From positions 186,001-250,000 of the IMG/VR virus record IMGVR_UViG_3300032675_000001: a stretch of DNA of 64,000 nt. One strand, written 5' to 3'. The notes under the pieces were generated by a model, which saw only the letters and a list, made by a program, of their open reading frames with translations, had not been told where the DNA came from and made no database searches. The stretch comes from a virus. Made by a program: the position numbers and the translations under genes. Shown here piece after piece: positions 1 to 13,661 of this stretch. How positions within the stretch are numbered: the stretch's first letter is position 1; each line of letters begins with the position of its first letter.

Positions 1-2
1 AT

Positions 3-764
3 GTTCTTCAGACAGATGGAACTGGAAATCTTTCGTGGGTCTCCATAGGACAAGGTAATGGGATAGCCAACGGAAATTCAAACATAACTGCTGGGATCGC
101 CAATGGAAACATTACGGTATCAATTGGTGGAATTTCAAATACGGTAATATTCACCACCACCGGAGTCAATGTAGCTGGAAATCTCACTGTAGTTGGGAAC
201 ATAACCGATTCAAACACCGTCAGTGCAAACTATCTTATCTCTACTCAGGGGTGTGTTTCTGTATCACAAGGTGTTATTGCGGTAATAGGCAACAATGCTG
301 GTATTTTTAACACATTGACAGGAAATATTAATATTGGGACAGAAGCCAATGTTACGTTTGGTTCGCCAACAGGTAATGTTACTTCTCAAGGGACATTTAC
401 TGCTCCAAACATTGTAACCAGTGGAACGCTCAGTGCACAAAACATAACAGTTGGTGATCTCTATAGTGATAGAACGCCTATTACGGTAAGTGCTAATACA
501 GTTATAGATTCATTTCCTATCAGTGAGTACAGATCGGCAAAATACACAATTAATGCTAGTACTTCCGGTGGATATCAGGCACTCGAGGTCCTATTAATCC
601 ACGATAGTATAAATAGTATCACTACTGTTTATGGTAACTTAACTACCACCGGTTCTGATATTATAACGGTTGATTCAAGTATTAGCAGCAACGTAGTTCA
701 ACTTTTGGCTACTGCAACTGGCGGAACTACTACTGTAAATCTTTTGGGAACTTATGTTCCATGA
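3..764 (+). CDS. Tail fibre / virion structural protein, 5'-truncated
   Basis: The frame is open from the first base of the window, so the gene starts upstream; the ATG at 315 is only an internal codon. The visible 253 residues are rich in Gly, Asn, Thr and Val and begin with a LQTDGTGNLSW motif that recurs as LQTNGSGGLSW in the next two genes. The last ~100 residues form a separate domain with an IDSFP...AKYTI...GYQALEVLLIHD pattern; the same domain ends the 791-5227 protein. In T4-like marine phages such proteins are tail fibres or other distal virion proteins. It ends 26 bases before the next start, so it is probably co-expressed. Which fibre it is cannot be told. Confidence 0.8.
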   Translation, partial: VLQTDGTGNLSWVSIGQGNGIANGNSNITAGIANGNITVSIGGISNTVIFTTTGVNVAGNLTVVGNITDSNTVSANYLISTQGCVSVSQGVIAVIGNNAGIFNTLTGNINIGTEANVTFGSPTGNVTSQGTFTAPNIVTSGTLSAQNITVGDLYSDRTPITVSANTVIDSFPISEYRSAKYTINASTSGGYQALEVLLIHDSINSITTVYGNLTTTGSDIITVDSSISSNVVQLLATATGGTTTVNLLGTYVP

Positions 765-790
765 TGTCTGATGATCTAGGATGATATAAA

Positions 791-3700
791 ATGAGTACAA
801 AAAACTTTAACGTTAAAAACGGACTTACAGTAGGTGTTGCAAATATTGATGCCACAACTGGTAATACATATATTGGTAACTTAGTCACCAGTGGTCAGGC
901 GAATCTTGCTTCATTGGTTGTTCCCGGCACTTCAAATCTGGGTCCGATTGGTAATGTTACGATAACTGGTGGTTCATCTGGGTATTATCTTCAAACCAAT
1001 GGATCAGGTGGTCTTTCTTGGGCATCAGTTCCTACTGGCACTGGCATTTCTAATGGCAACTCCAATGTTAATATTCCTGTTGCCAACGGAAACGTAAACA
1101 TTTCGTCTGCTGGTAACGCTAATATTGTAGTAGTTACGGGCACTGGTGCAAACGTTAATGGATCATTAACAGTAAGTGGTGTTAGTAACTTAGGGCCAGT
1201 CAGTAACGTTGTTATCACAGGTGGTACATCAGGATACTATCTACAAACCAATGGATCAGGTGTTCTTTCTTGGCAACCCATTTCAGTTGGCACTGCACTC
1301 CAGAATGGTAATTCAAATGTTACTGTAACTGCTAACTCAAATGTCAATACTTCTGTTGCGGGTGTTGCTAACGTATTCGTAGTAACGAGTACCGGAGCAA
1401 ACCTGACAGGCACATTTAACACCACAGGTAATGCTAACGTAGGTAATTTGGGAACAGCCGGATTAATCACCGCAACAGGTAACGTCACTGGCGGCAACCT
1501 GACCACTGGTGGTATAGTTTCTGCAACAGGTAACGTCACTGGTGGAAACTTGACTACTGGCGGTATAGTTTCTGCAACAGGTAACGTCACTGGCGGCAAT
1601 ATTACTACTGCTGGACAGCTTGTTTCATCTGTTTCAACTGGTACTGCCCCACTTGTCGTTACATCAACAACACAGGTAGCAAACTTGAATGTCGCTACAG
1701 CCGGTACTGCAAGCAATGCTGGAAACGTTCAGGCCAACACCTCAACAAGTTCTACGGTATATTTAACTGGCACAACAAGTGCTACGAACGCATACGTTTC
1801 TTTGAACTTCGTATCTGGCATTTATGCCAATATGAGCAACAACTCAATTACTGCAACTCAGTTTGTTGGTACTCACATCGGTAACGTACAGGCCACTGGT
1901 GCAAATGGTACGGTATTCGCAAACAATGTAACTATATCAGGTGCAGCAGGTGGAAACAGTAACGTTTCTACTGTAACCGGTAACTTGGGCTTAAGAACTA
2001 TTGCTGCCACTTACACTGATACTACTGCTACATCAACTTCAACTATTGCTAATGCAGCTATCCATGCTATCGGCACTCCTACTTTGGCAGCAGCAAATAC
2101 TGCTATAACTGCAACTAATGCTGCCACATTCTACATTCAGGGTGCACCAGTAGCAACTGGTAACATGTCAATAACTAACCCATATGCATTGTTTGTGGGT
2201 GGTGGAAACAGCTATTTTGCTGGCGGCGCAAACATTATAGGTAATGCTAACGCAGGTAACATAGGCGCTGCAACTGGTGTGTTCTCTACAGCCGTCAACA
2301 CTGGCCTAGTTCAAAACGGCACTTCAAATATTACAATAGCATCTGGTGCAAACGTATCAACATTCATTGGTGGTAACTCAACTGCACAGATGGTAGTTAC
2401 ATCAACCGGCGTAAACGTTGCTGGATATACTACAGTTGCTGGAAATATCACTACAAGTGCTAACTTGATCACAAGTAATATTACAAGCACTGGTGCACTT
2501 ACGATCACATCTGGTGGCACTAATACCAATATTAACATTGCACCAATTGGTACTGGTAACATTACTGCAAATAATACTAACATCAATAACCTAAAAGACC
2601 CTGTACAGGCACAAGATGCTGCAACCAAGAACTATGTAGATACCACTGCACAAGGTCTTGATGTAAAGCAGGCAGTTGTAGTTGCAACTGCTACAACTCT
2701 TCCTTCGTATACGTATAATAATGGTTCAAGTGGTGTTGGTGCAACTCTTACTGCAACCACAAATGGCGCACTGTCTATAGATGGTGTTGCAGTTACTGTA
2801 AATTCTCGTGTTCTTATTAAGAATGAAGTAAGTGGAAACGCACCATATAATGGTATCTATAGTGTTACACAAACCGGTAATGCATCTGCTGTTTATATTC
2901 TAACACGTACCGCAGACTTTGATCTAAGCTCACCAAGCTCTGAAATTCCGGGTGCTTTCGTATTTGTAAACTCTGGTACAGTTAATCAGAATACAGGTTG
3001 GGTATGTACCACTACTTCACCCGTAACAGTAGGTACTACAGCAATCACGTTCACCCAGTTCTCAGGTGCTGGTACTTACACTGCTGGTACAGGGTTGACA
3101 CTTACTGGTTCTGTATTCAGTATCACTAACACTGCCGTCACAGCAGGAAGTTATGGTGGCGCATCTCAGGTTCCAACATTTACTGTGAACCAGCAAGGTC
3201 AGCTAACCGCAGCATCTAACGTAGCCGTTGTTGCTCCTGCTGGCACATTGTCTGGAACTACACTTAACTCAACTGTTGTCACATCAAGCTTGACTAGCGT
3301 TGGTACACTTGGAACATTGACTGTATCTGGTAATGCTAACGTTGGTAACATTGGCGCAACAGCAGGTGTGTTTACTGGTGCAGTTACCGGTGCAGCAAAT
3401 ATAACTGGTGCTAACTTAATTGCAAATACTGGCATATTTGCAGGAAACACTGCTTCCGGTAATATATTTATTGGATACGATAGTGCAAATTTAGCACTTG
3501 GAGAATTTGCAGGCAACGTTAACACTTACATTCAAGTGGCATTGTTTAATTCTAACGTAGGAAATCAAGCATCTGCTGACTTTGCTATTTACGATACTAA
3601 TGGTCCAACAAGTGTAACTAACAATTATATTGACATTGGTATTCTTGGTAACACATATAGCAATACATCTTGGACTATCAACGGCCCATCGGATGGTTAC

Positions 3701-5227
3701 GTATACACCGGTAATACCAATCTCTCAGTAGGTACTGCTGCTTCTAAATATATTAACTTCTTCACTGGAGGCACGTTAGCTGCTAATGAGCGTATGCGTA
3801 TTGATGCTAACGGCAATGTTGGCATTGGTAATACTTCTCCTACGAACAATCTTTCTGTTGCAGGTACGGCATTTATTTCTGGAAACGCTAACGTAGGTAA
3901 TATTGGTGCAACAAACGCTAACGTTACTGCTATAACCGTTTCTGCGAACGCCAATGTTGGTAACTTGGGTACTACTGGATTAATTACCGCAACAGGTAAC
4001 GTCACTGGTGGAAACTTGACTACTGGTGGTCTTGTATCAGCAACAGGTAACGTCACTGGTGGTAACTTGACAACTGGTGGTCTTGTATCAGCAACAGGTA
4101 ATGTCACTGGTGGAAACTTGACCACTAGTGGTCTAGCAAGCACAGGGTCACTTGTTGTTTCTGGAACTTCAAACCTAGGCCCAGTTGGCAATGTTACAAT
4201 AACTGGCGGTACAGCAGGTTATTACCTCCAAACAAACGGATCGGGTGTTCTCTCGTGGCAACCAATCTCTGCTGGATCAGCACTCGTAAGTGGTAATTCA
4301 AATGTCACTGTTGCTGCTAACGCAAACGTAAACATCAGTTCAAACGGTGTAGCTAACGTATTTGTAGTAACAAACACTGGCGTTAACGTTGCCGGTACAC
4401 TAAACGCAACTGGCAATGCTAACGTAGCTAACTTGGGCGTAACTAGTAACATAACTGTTGCCAACTTGACTGTATCCACATTCAGTAATTTGGGATCAAA
4501 CGCCAACGTTGTCATCACTGGTGGTACCAATGGTCAGTATCTACAAACAAATGGTTCTGGTGGACTTTCTTGGGCTACTATTAGTACAGCAGGCGTATCC
4601 AACGGAACTTCAAATATCAGTATTCCAGCAGTTAATGGAAACGTAAATACTTCTGTTGCTGGTAATGCTAACGTATTTGTGGTAACTGGCACTGGCGTAA
4701 ACGTTGCCGGAACGTTGAACGCAACTGGCAATGCTAACGTTGGTAATATTGGCGCTAACAACGCAGTATTTACTTTGGTAACTGGCACTTTAACAACTGC
4801 TGCACAACCAAATATTACTTCTGTTGGTACGCTAACATCATTGAATGTTAACGGCAATGCGAGCGCAAATTATTCTCTGTTAAGTGGAGGTATTGTATCT
4901 AATCGTACAAACGTAGCTGTAACCACTACTGCAACTGTAATTGATCAGTTCCCTCCTGCAACATTTAGAGTCGCCAAGTATATCATTATGGCATCTGGAA
5001 CTAATGGCTATCAAGCAAGCGAAATCTTGTTAGTGCAGGATGGTTCAAATGCATACATAACAGTATATGCTGATGTTATTTCCAATGCCACACCGGGTTC
5101 AGATGTCATTGATATTTCTGCAAATATCAACGGGGTATCTGGTAACGTCACATTGTATGCAGCAGCAAACGCAACTTTTGGTACAACTGCTAATGTTAAC
5201 GTAGTTCCATTGTACTTGAAACCATAA
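791..5227 (+). CDS. Large repetitive tail fibre protein (1478 aa)
   Basis: This is a long, low-complexity beta-rich protein made of GNANVGN-type repeats, several LQTNGSG(G/V)LSW modules and two sets of 17-residue repeats (GNVTGGNLTTGGIVSAT). Near residue ~1010 it has MRIDANGNVGIGNTSP, a pattern common in trimeric phage fibres and in fibres with chaperone domains. The C-terminal ~110 residues (IDQFPPATFRVAKYI...EILLVQD) match the end of the preceding gene. The start at 791 gives MSTKNFNVKNGLTVGVANID, almost the same N-terminus as the 5304 gene, which supports this start. The repeated DNA makes recombination between the three fibre genes likely. The role (host recognition or shaft) is inferred from composition and neighbours. 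Confidence 0.85.
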   Translation: MSTKNFNVKNGLTVGVANIDATTGNTYIGNLVTSGQANLASLVVPGTSNLGPIGNVTITGGSSGYYLQTNGSGGLSWASVPTGTGISNGNSNVNIPVANGNVNISSAGNANIVVVTGTGANVNGSLTVSGVSNLGPVSNVVITGGTSGYYLQTNGSGVLSWQPISVGTALQNGNSNVTVTANSNVNTSVAGVANVFVVTSTGANLTGTFNTTGNANVGNLGTAGLITATGNVTGGNLTTGGIVSATGNVTGGNLTTGGIVSATGNVTGGNITTAGQLVSSVSTGTAPLVVTSTTQVANLNVATAGTASNAGNVQANTSTSSTVYLTGTTSATNAYVSLNFVSGIYANMSNNSITATQFVGTHIGNVQATGANGTVFANNVTISGAAGGNSNVSTVTGNLGLRTIAATYTDTTATSTSTIANAAIHAIGTPTLAAANTAITATNAATFYIQGAPVATGNMSITNPYALFVGGGNSYFAGGANIIGNANAGNIGAATGVFSTAVNTGLVQNGTSNITIASGANVSTFIGGNSTAQMVVTSTGVNVAGYTTVAGNITTSANLITSNITSTGALTITSGGTNTNINIAPIGTGNITANNTNINNLKDPVQAQDAATKNYVDTTAQGLDVKQAVVVATATTLPSYTYNNGSSGVGATLTATTNGALSIDGVAVTVNSRVLIKNEVSGNAPYNGIYSVTQTGNASAVYILTRTADFDLSSPSSEIPGAFVFVNSGTVNQNTGWVCTTTSPVTVGTTAITFTQFSGAGTYTAGTGLTLTGSVFSITNTAVTAGSYGGASQVPTFTVNQQGQLTAASNVAVVAPAGTLSGTTLNSTVVTSSLTSVGTLGTLTVSGNANVGNIGATAGVFTGAVTGAANITGANLIANTGIFAGNTASGNIFIGYDSANLALGEFAGNVNTYIQVALFNSNVGNQASADFAIYDTNGPTSVTNNYIDIGILGNTYSNTSWTINGPSDGYVYTGNTNLSVGTAASKYINFFTGGTLAANERMRIDANGNVGIGNTSPTNNLSVAGTAFISGNANVGNIGATNANVTAITVSANANVGNLGTTGLITATGNVTGGNLTTGGLVSATGNVTGGNLTTGGLVSATGNVTGGNLTTSGLASTGSLVVSGTSNLGPVGNVTITGGTAGYYLQTNGSGVLSWQPISAGSALVSGNSNVTVAANANVNISSNGVANVFVVTNTGVNVAGTLNATGNANVANLGVTSNITVANLTVSTFSNLGSNANVVITGGTNGQYLQTNGSGGLSWATISTAGVSNGTSNISIPAVNGNVNTSVAGNANVFVVTGTGVNVAGTLNATGNANVGNIGANNAVFTLVTGTLTTAAQPNITSVGTLTSLNVNGNASANYSLLSGGIVSNRTNVAVTTTATVIDQFPPATFRVAKYIIMASGTNGYQASEILLVQDGSNAYITVYADVISNATPGSDVIDISANINGVSGNVTLYAAANATFGTTANVNVVPLYLKP
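1472..1624 (+). repeat. 51-bp tandem repeats, first array, in fibre gene
   Basis: Three consecutive 51-base units code for the 17-residue repeat ATGNVTGGNLTTGGIVS. The third unit has diverged at its end. A homologous array lies at 3989-4141 in the same gene. It is in frame, so copy-number change would lengthen or shorten the fibre without a frameshift. Confidence 0.85.
3989..4141 (+). repeat. 51-bp tandem repeats, second array, in fibre gene
   Basis: Three units of the same 17-residue repeat as the array near 1.5 kb, here with Leu in place of Ile (GGLVSAT). Synonymous differences between units show the copies are not all recent. Confidence 0.85.
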
Positions 5228-5237
5228 TGATAAGTAA

Positions 5238-5269
5238 AGGAGCGGGTATTTTCGTTTATACTCGCTCCT
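5238..5269 (+). terminator. 12-bp hairpin after fibre gene
   Basis: A 12-bp stem (5238-5249 with 5258-5269, one G-U pair) and an 8-base loop lie directly after the stop codon of the 1478-residue fibre gene. There is no U-tract, so it may be a 3'-end stabiliser or a factor-dependent stop rather than a classical terminator. Confidence 0.55.
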
Positions 5270-5303
5270 ACATTAAATAAACGAAACAGGGATATATGGA
5301 ACT

Positions 5304-7634
5304 GTGACGACAAAAAATTTTACCGTTAAAAACGGACTTACAATAGGTGTCGCAAATATTGATGCCACAACAGGTAATGCTAATCTTGGTAACTTAGTTA
5401 CCAGTGGTCAGGCGAATCTTGCTTCATTGGTTGTTCCCGGCACTTCAAACTTAGGTTCAGTCGGTAACATCACAATAACTGGTGGTACATCAGGATACTA
5501 TCTCCAAACAAATGGGTCAGGTGGGCTTTCTTGGCAACCCATTTCAGTTGGTACTGCACTCCAGAATGGTAACTCAAATGTTACTGTAACTGCTAACTCA
5601 AATGTCAATACTTCTGTTGCTGGTGTTGCTAACGTATTTGTAGTAACAAGTACTGGGGTCAATGTCGCTGGAACTTTAAATGCAACAGGTAATGCTAACA
5701 CCGGTAACATCGGTGCAACATTTGGTGTATTTACTAACGTAAGCGGTAATGGTTCTACCCTATCATCTATAAATGGAGCAAATGTAACCGGTACTGTAGC
5801 TAACGCAACGTATGCAACGAGTGCTGGCTCCGCCACTAGTGCAACTACTGCTGGTACGGTAACCACAAATGCACAACCAAACATCACATCTGTTGGCACA
5901 CTGACTTCACTTGCTGTTACTGGAAATACAACTTCAAATAATTTTGTTGCAAGTACTACTAATATAGTTACTTCAAATGCAGTAACTATTCCTTCAGGAA
6001 CTGCCGTGGTATACGCCAGCCAGCAAGGAGGAAGAACTTATATTTCATACGATATGAACACATATCCTTCCTTGTACGAAGCAAGATTTGTCAATATCGG
6101 TACTAGTACTAATGTTCCAACTGGGGCTACCGGTGATGGTTATTGGTTTGGTATGGGAGCAGGAGATGTTGCCAGTAGGGGATATGATTTATTTGGTACT
6201 TCTGGAAATCAGTTCTTTGCTAGATCACGAGAAAATGGAAACGCAGGATGGATACAGCTAGCAAGTAACGTTAGCGGTACGGTATTAACTGCTAGTACAG
6301 TAACAACTAATGCCCAACCGAATATCACTAGTGCTACTAACTTAACAAGTATTGGTGCATTGGGTTCATTGACGGTTACTGGAAACGCCACTGTTGGTAA
6401 CTTGATAGGTCCTCACGCAAATGGAAACTCAAACGTAAGTATTCCTGTTGCCAATGGAAACATCAATTTAACAGCGGGCGGCAACGTAACACTAGTTGTT
6501 ACGCCGACCAATGTTAGCGTAACAGGAAGTACTGCTACTGTAATAGCAGACTCGGCTGCTACCGCCGATTCGGTTCTAATTTTAGAAGTAAAGAATGGTA
6601 CTCAAAATTTGGGTGTTATGGCTAATGCAAGTGCTGGTAGCTATAATCCATTGGTGGGTGTAAATGATATAACATTAGTAGGATCAAATAATTCTACCGG
6701 TGGTGAAGGTAATGTCAATATAAGTATAGTACCATGGTCAACTGGTTCAGGTGGTATTCGTATAATAACTACTAGCAACGTAACAACTGGCATAAACCTT
6801 GTAGCATCAACTACTACTATAACAGGTGTTGCAAACGTTACGGGAAATTTAAATGGTAGTAACATAGCCGCAGCTAATGGGACATTTGCTACTATAACTG
6901 GTACTACATTATCTTTTACTACAGTAAGTGGCACTACAGTAAATGCCGCCACACTAACTGGAGTTTTAACAACTAATGCACAGCCAAATATCACATCAGT
7001 AGGCACACTAACTTCATTATCGGTAACAGGTAATGCTAATGTTGGTAATTTGGGCACTACTGGACAGTTAATTTCAACAGTTGCAACTGGTACCGCTCCT
7101 TTAGTAGTATCTTCAACTACTCAAGTAAATAACCTAAATAGTCAGTATTTGAATGGTTTTACTTGGGCAATTCCTGCTGGTATAGGAACTACTACACCAA
7201 ACAGCGGTTCATTCACTACTCTAACGACAAGCGGTCTTACAACCCACAATGCTAACGTTGCAATGGGCAACAACTACATTACTTCACCAATCTTCAGTTG
7301 CTATAAAGAATATGTGAGTGCAATAACTATAAGTGGTTCTACGCAAACATTAGACTTATCTACCACTAACATTTTCAACATAACACTGACAGCAAATACT
7401 ACCCTATCGTTCATTAATCCACCTGCTGCTGGTATAGCTTACAGTTTCATGATATATTGTAAACAATACAATGTCGGAGGAAATACGATTACTTGGCCAT
7501 CATCAGTCAAGTTTCCAAATGGTTCTACTCCCTCATTGACTACCACTCAGAACTATATTGATATTCTGAATTTTTTCACACTTGATGGTGGTGTTACTTA
7601 TATTGGTGCACTATCACTGGCTAACGTTGCATAA
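5304..7634 (+). CDS. Tail fibre protein paralogue (776 aa)
   Basis: It starts at GTG 5304, about 11 bases after an AGGGA-like ribosome binding site. The N-terminal ~120 residues are nearly the same as those of the 791 gene, down to stretches of about 45 identical bases, and LQTNGSGGLSW recurs. The middle is a run of GNATVGN-type repeats with an insert around residues 215-320 (GDGYWFGMGAGDVASRGYDLF). The last ~110 residues (TLDLSTTNIFNITL...WPSSVKFPNGSTP...FFTLDGG) form a beta-rich C-terminal domain often seen at the ends of T4-like fibre proteins; it differs from the ends of the two upstream fibres. This looks like a shared shaft with exchangeable tips. Confidence 0.85.
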   Translation: MTTKNFTVKNGLTIGVANIDATTGNANLGNLVTSGQANLASLVVPGTSNLGSVGNITITGGTSGYYLQTNGSGGLSWQPISVGTALQNGNSNVTVTANSNVNTSVAGVANVFVVTSTGVNVAGTLNATGNANTGNIGATFGVFTNVSGNGSTLSSINGANVTGTVANATYATSAGSATSATTAGTVTTNAQPNITSVGTLTSLAVTGNTTSNNFVASTTNIVTSNAVTIPSGTAVVYASQQGGRTYISYDMNTYPSLYEARFVNIGTSTNVPTGATGDGYWFGMGAGDVASRGYDLFGTSGNQFFARSRENGNAGWIQLASNVSGTVLTASTVTTNAQPNITSATNLTSIGALGSLTVTGNATVGNLIGPHANGNSNVSIPVANGNINLTAGGNVTLVVTPTNVSVTGSTATVIADSAATADSVLILEVKNGTQNLGVMANASAGSYNPLVGVNDITLVGSNNSTGGEGNVNISIVPWSTGSGGIRIITTSNVTTGINLVASTTTITGVANVTGNLNGSNIAAANGTFATITGTTLSFTTVSGTTVNAATLTGVLTTNAQPNITSVGTLTSLSVTGNANVGNLGTTGQLISTVATGTAPLVVSSTTQVNNLNSQYLNGFTWAIPAGIGTTTPNSGSFTTLTTSGLTTHNANVAMGNNYITSPIFSCYKEYVSAITISGSTQTLDLSTTNIFNITLTANTTLSFINPPAAGIAYSFMIYCKQYNVGGNTITWPSSVKFPNGSTPSLTTTQNYIDILNFFTLDGGVTYIGALSLANVA

Positions 7635-7648
7635 AGGGATAATAGTAT

Positions 7649-11146
<3,498 letters not shown>

Positions 11147-11150
11147 TGTT

Positions 11151-11750
11151 ATGCTTAATGATATTACAGTGAAAAACAGATTTTTGCGATTGCAAGAAGT
11201 TCAACATGTCCCTGAAATAAAACTGTATCTAGCTGACACTGAATCTAACAGAAGAAACGCGAATGGTAGATATGATTGTTGGCCTTATGCTTGGGTAGGA
11301 GGACAGGCTCTCGCGAGATACATTATAGATAATCCCACAGTCGTAAAAGATAAAACTGTAGTTGATTTAGCATCAGGTTCTGGTATAGTAGCGATTGCAG
11401 CTAAACTTGCTGGTGCAAAAAAAGTCATAGCTATGGATGATTACGATCCCTGTATTGAATGCATCCATATAAATTCCAAAGCAAACAATGTGGATATTGA
11501 AATAGTTCAGTGTGATATTTTTAACTATTCGCCAACTGATGTGGATGTATTTTTAATAGGTGACCCGTTTTTAAATGAAAATCTGTTTGATCATCTAAAG
11601 CAGGCATTCAATCCTATAGTAGTAGGATGTCCTATACGAATGCCACACTACTCGTCTTATATATCAAATATAGTACAAACATACCAGCTAGAAACTAAAT
11701 TTGACGGTGAAGATGAATATGAAGTGTATGTTTGGCGGTTGAACGAATAA
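11151..11750 (+). CDS. METTL20/ETFB-lysine-like SAM methyltransferase
   Basis: A 199-residue class I methyltransferase. The pre-motif YAWVGGQALARYIIDNP and motif I VVDLASGSGIVAIAAKLAGA match the seven-beta-strand protein-lysine methyltransferases of the METTL20 type; DDYDP is the acidic end of strand 2. The post-I segment FLIGDPFLNENLFDHL lines up with the family's D-x-x-Y segment, but Leu stands where an aromatic residue is usual. An upstream in-frame ATG at 11115 would overlap the adhesin gene by 32 bases; I prefer 11151. Lying directly behind the adhesin gene, it could modify a virion or host protein; the target is unknown. Confidence 0.75.
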   Translation: MLNDITVKNRFLRLQEVQHVPEIKLYLADTESNRRNANGRYDCWPYAWVGGQALARYIIDNPTVVKDKTVVDLASGSGIVAIAAKLAGAKKVIAMDDYDPCIECIHINSKANNVDIEIVQCDIFNYSPTDVDVFLIGDPFLNENLFDHLKQAFNPIVVGCPIRMPHYSSYISNIVQTYQLETKFDGEDEYEVYVWRLNE

Positions 11751-11806
11751 TTCAATGAATAGCCTATAGCATAAGTACACATATAATTGTAAGAAAGGAA
11801 CTATCT

Positions 11807-12133
11807 ATGATTGTTAGTATTGCAAATATTTACCTATATACAGGATTGACACCAACCGGTGGCAATGATTCTGCTTCGGTAATGCAATGGTTAGATCAAA
11901 ATAATATTCAATATACACATCTGTGGTATGGAGACCCGTCTCAACATCAATCAGTTTTTGATGCAGTCAATACATGGGGAATCGGTACATTTAGTGATTT
12001 TCCATTTGTGATATATGATGAAGTAGATGATAATGGTGCAACCCTTCAACAGGCACTAATTGGTCTTTCTGCTATAACAAGCAGTAATCTAGTAGAACTA
12101 TCGGCATTGGGTTCATCTTCCACGCCTAGTTAA
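11807..12133 (+). CDS. Small protein of unknown function (108 aa), possibly thioredoxin-fold
   Basis: A good AAGGA site lies 8-12 bases before the ATG. The pattern of a hydrophobic first strand, a helix (ASVMQWLDQNNIQYTHLWYGD) and then FPFVIYDEV resembles a thioredoxin/glutaredoxin-type fold, but there is no CxxC, so redox activity is not supported. The last ~15 residues are Ser/Thr-rich. The gene runs straight into the next one. Confidence 0.65.
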   Translation: MIVSIANIYLYTGLTPTGGNDSASVMQWLDQNNIQYTHLWYGDPSQHQSVFDAVNTWGIGTFSDFPFVIYDEVDDNGATLQQALIGLSAITSSNLVELSALGSSSTPS

Positions 12134-12134
12134 G

Positions 12135-12344
12135 ATGGGAGATGAGGTCAACATACAACGAATGATTTTAGTAATGCGGTGTTACGATAAACTGCCATTG
12201 CATCTAAGAGAATGGATAGCAGAATTGCATTTTAGTCTTCACGACGATCATATCCTTCGTGGCACCGCAGAAGTTGAAAGATGTAAAGCCTTCATTGAGT
12301 CTGGAGGTGTACATTATGAAAAACCAGGAAATGGACAGAATTGA
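12135..12344 (+). CDS. Small protein of unknown function (69 aa)
   Basis: It starts one base after the previous stop and ends in a four-base ATGA overlap with the next gene, a tight operon arrangement that supports translation. The sequence has mixed charge with a His/Asp-rich middle (HFSLHDDH). I do not recognise a family. Confidence 0.6.
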   Translation: MGDEVNIQRMILVMRCYDKLPLHLREWIAELHFSLHDDHILRGTAEVERCKAFIESGGVHYEKPGNGQN

Positions 12345-13057
12345 TGTTCTCGTTTTTGAGAAAAAAAGAACCAAAGCTTGAGTTTCTCTGCTTTGATGAT
12401 GATTTAGGAAACATACCAGAACCGTATCCAGCAAGAAAATTGATGCCTGAATGGTACAAGGCATTGCCCATGAAACTGGGAAATGGATTTGAACAATCAA
12501 CACTTAAACGATGTCCGCCTTTTTTGGATGCAATGGTAACAGGGTGGATCATACCATTAGTGGCAGATGTAGAAATTATATCAAACCACGACTGTTCGCA
12601 CATTTCTTATGATACCAAATATCCTCGTCCTATGGTTGAGAATCACGGACAACTGCAAGTATCATCTGAAAAATGTCCAGCACCACACCTTCCTAAGCCA
12701 CCAGTGAAATGGATGAACTATTGGGCAATAAAGTGCCCTAAAGGGTATTCTCTTTTGTTTGTTCCTCCTCTCAACCGAGCAGATGAACGCTTTACGTGCT
12801 TTTCGGGATTAGTTGACTCTGATGGTTATTTTGAATTCATCAATTTTCCTTTTGTTTGGAACAAACCGAATGCACATGAAATTGTAACAGCGGGCACTCC
12901 CCTTATGCAGGTCATTCCAATCAAAAGAGACACACTGTTTACTAAACATGTAGTTCGCGGATTCACGGACGCAGATTACAAAGAATTGCGTGACACGCAT
13001 CGCAAACGTCAAAGCCATGAGTCTCATTACAGAGACTACATTTGGAATAAAAAGTAA
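12341..13057 (+). CDS. DUF6065-like phage protein (238 aa)
   Basis: The protein has an N-terminal basic FLRKKEP tail, then LEFLCFDDDLGNIPEPYPA and PEWYKALP, and later SEKCPAPHLPKPPVKWMNYW and PFVWNKPNAHEIVTAGTPL. This order of segments resembles the phage proteins grouped as DUF6065, a predicted double-stranded beta-helix protein; that assignment is from memory. It lies in front of several oxygenase-fold genes that share this fold. It overlaps its neighbours by 4 bases upstream and 1 base downstream. The function is unknown. Confidence 0.65.
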   Translation: MMFSFLRKKEPKLEFLCFDDDLGNIPEPYPARKLMPEWYKALPMKLGNGFEQSTLKRCPPFLDAMVTGWIIPLVADVEIISNHDCSHISYDTKYPRPMVENHGQLQVSSEKCPAPHLPKPPVKWMNYWAIKCPKGYSLLFVPPLNRADERFTCFSGLVDSDGYFEFINFPFVWNKPNAHEIVTAGTPLMQVIPIKRDTLFTKHVVRGFTDADYKELRDTHRKRQSHESHYRDYIWNKK

Positions 13058-13653
13058 TGTCAGTATATCAACTCACTCCTCCACCGTCAATAGCGATTCC
13101 AGAAATAAACATTGCTACATGGCATGATGGTTTTTCAGATGAAGAACTTTCTAAAATAATTGAGATTGGAGATAGGCTTGCTATAAAAACGGCTACTGTT
13201 GGAAAAGATTCCGCAGTAAACAACGATATCAGGAAATCCAGCACGGGATGGATGCAGTTAACAAATGAAACTCAATTCATATATGATAAGTTGGGTTTCA
13301 TAGCGAGACAGCTAAATGGTCAATTTTTTGACTTTGACATTTGGGGTTTCGTAGAAGATTTGCAGTATACTATATATGAAGGAGATGGGGAGCACTATGC
13401 TTGGCATCTTGATAGAGGTGGAGCAACCTCAGACACGCCTCGTAAACTGTCAATGGTATTACAGTTGACGGACCCGAAAGAGTATGAGGGTGGAGAATTA
13501 GAAATTTTTGAAGGACCTACTCCTACAAAAATAAAGAGAGAAAAAGGCTTGATTTCTGCTTTCCCATCGTTTATACTACATAGAGTGACACCGGTCACAA
13601 AAGGTACCAGAAAGACACTAGTTGTTTGGTTAACCGGGCCGCGCTTCAAATAG
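13057..13653 (+). CDS. 2-oxoglutarate/Fe(II) oxygenase, PiuC/PKHD type
   Basis: A 198-residue prolyl-4-hydroxylase-like oxygenase. The iron ligands are visible as HLD in YAWHLDRGG and the distal His in FILHRVTPV; the Arg of KGTRKTLVVW would bind 2-oxoglutarate. KLSMVLQLTDPKEYEGGELEI is the family's core beta strand region. In phages such enzymes may hydroxylate proteins or nucleic acids; the substrate is unknown. It overlaps the previous gene by one base and ends in TAG, a stop that is rare in this window. Confidence 0.9.
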   Translation: MSVYQLTPPPSIAIPEINIATWHDGFSDEELSKIIEIGDRLAIKTATVGKDSAVNNDIRKSSTGWMQLTNETQFIYDKLGFIARQLNGQFFDFDIWGFVEDLQYTIYEGDGEHYAWHLDRGGATSDTPRKLSMVLQLTDPKEYEGGELEIFEGPTPTKIKREKGLISAFPSFILHRVTPVTKGTRKTLVVWLTGPRFK

Positions 13654-13661
13654 GATTTTAA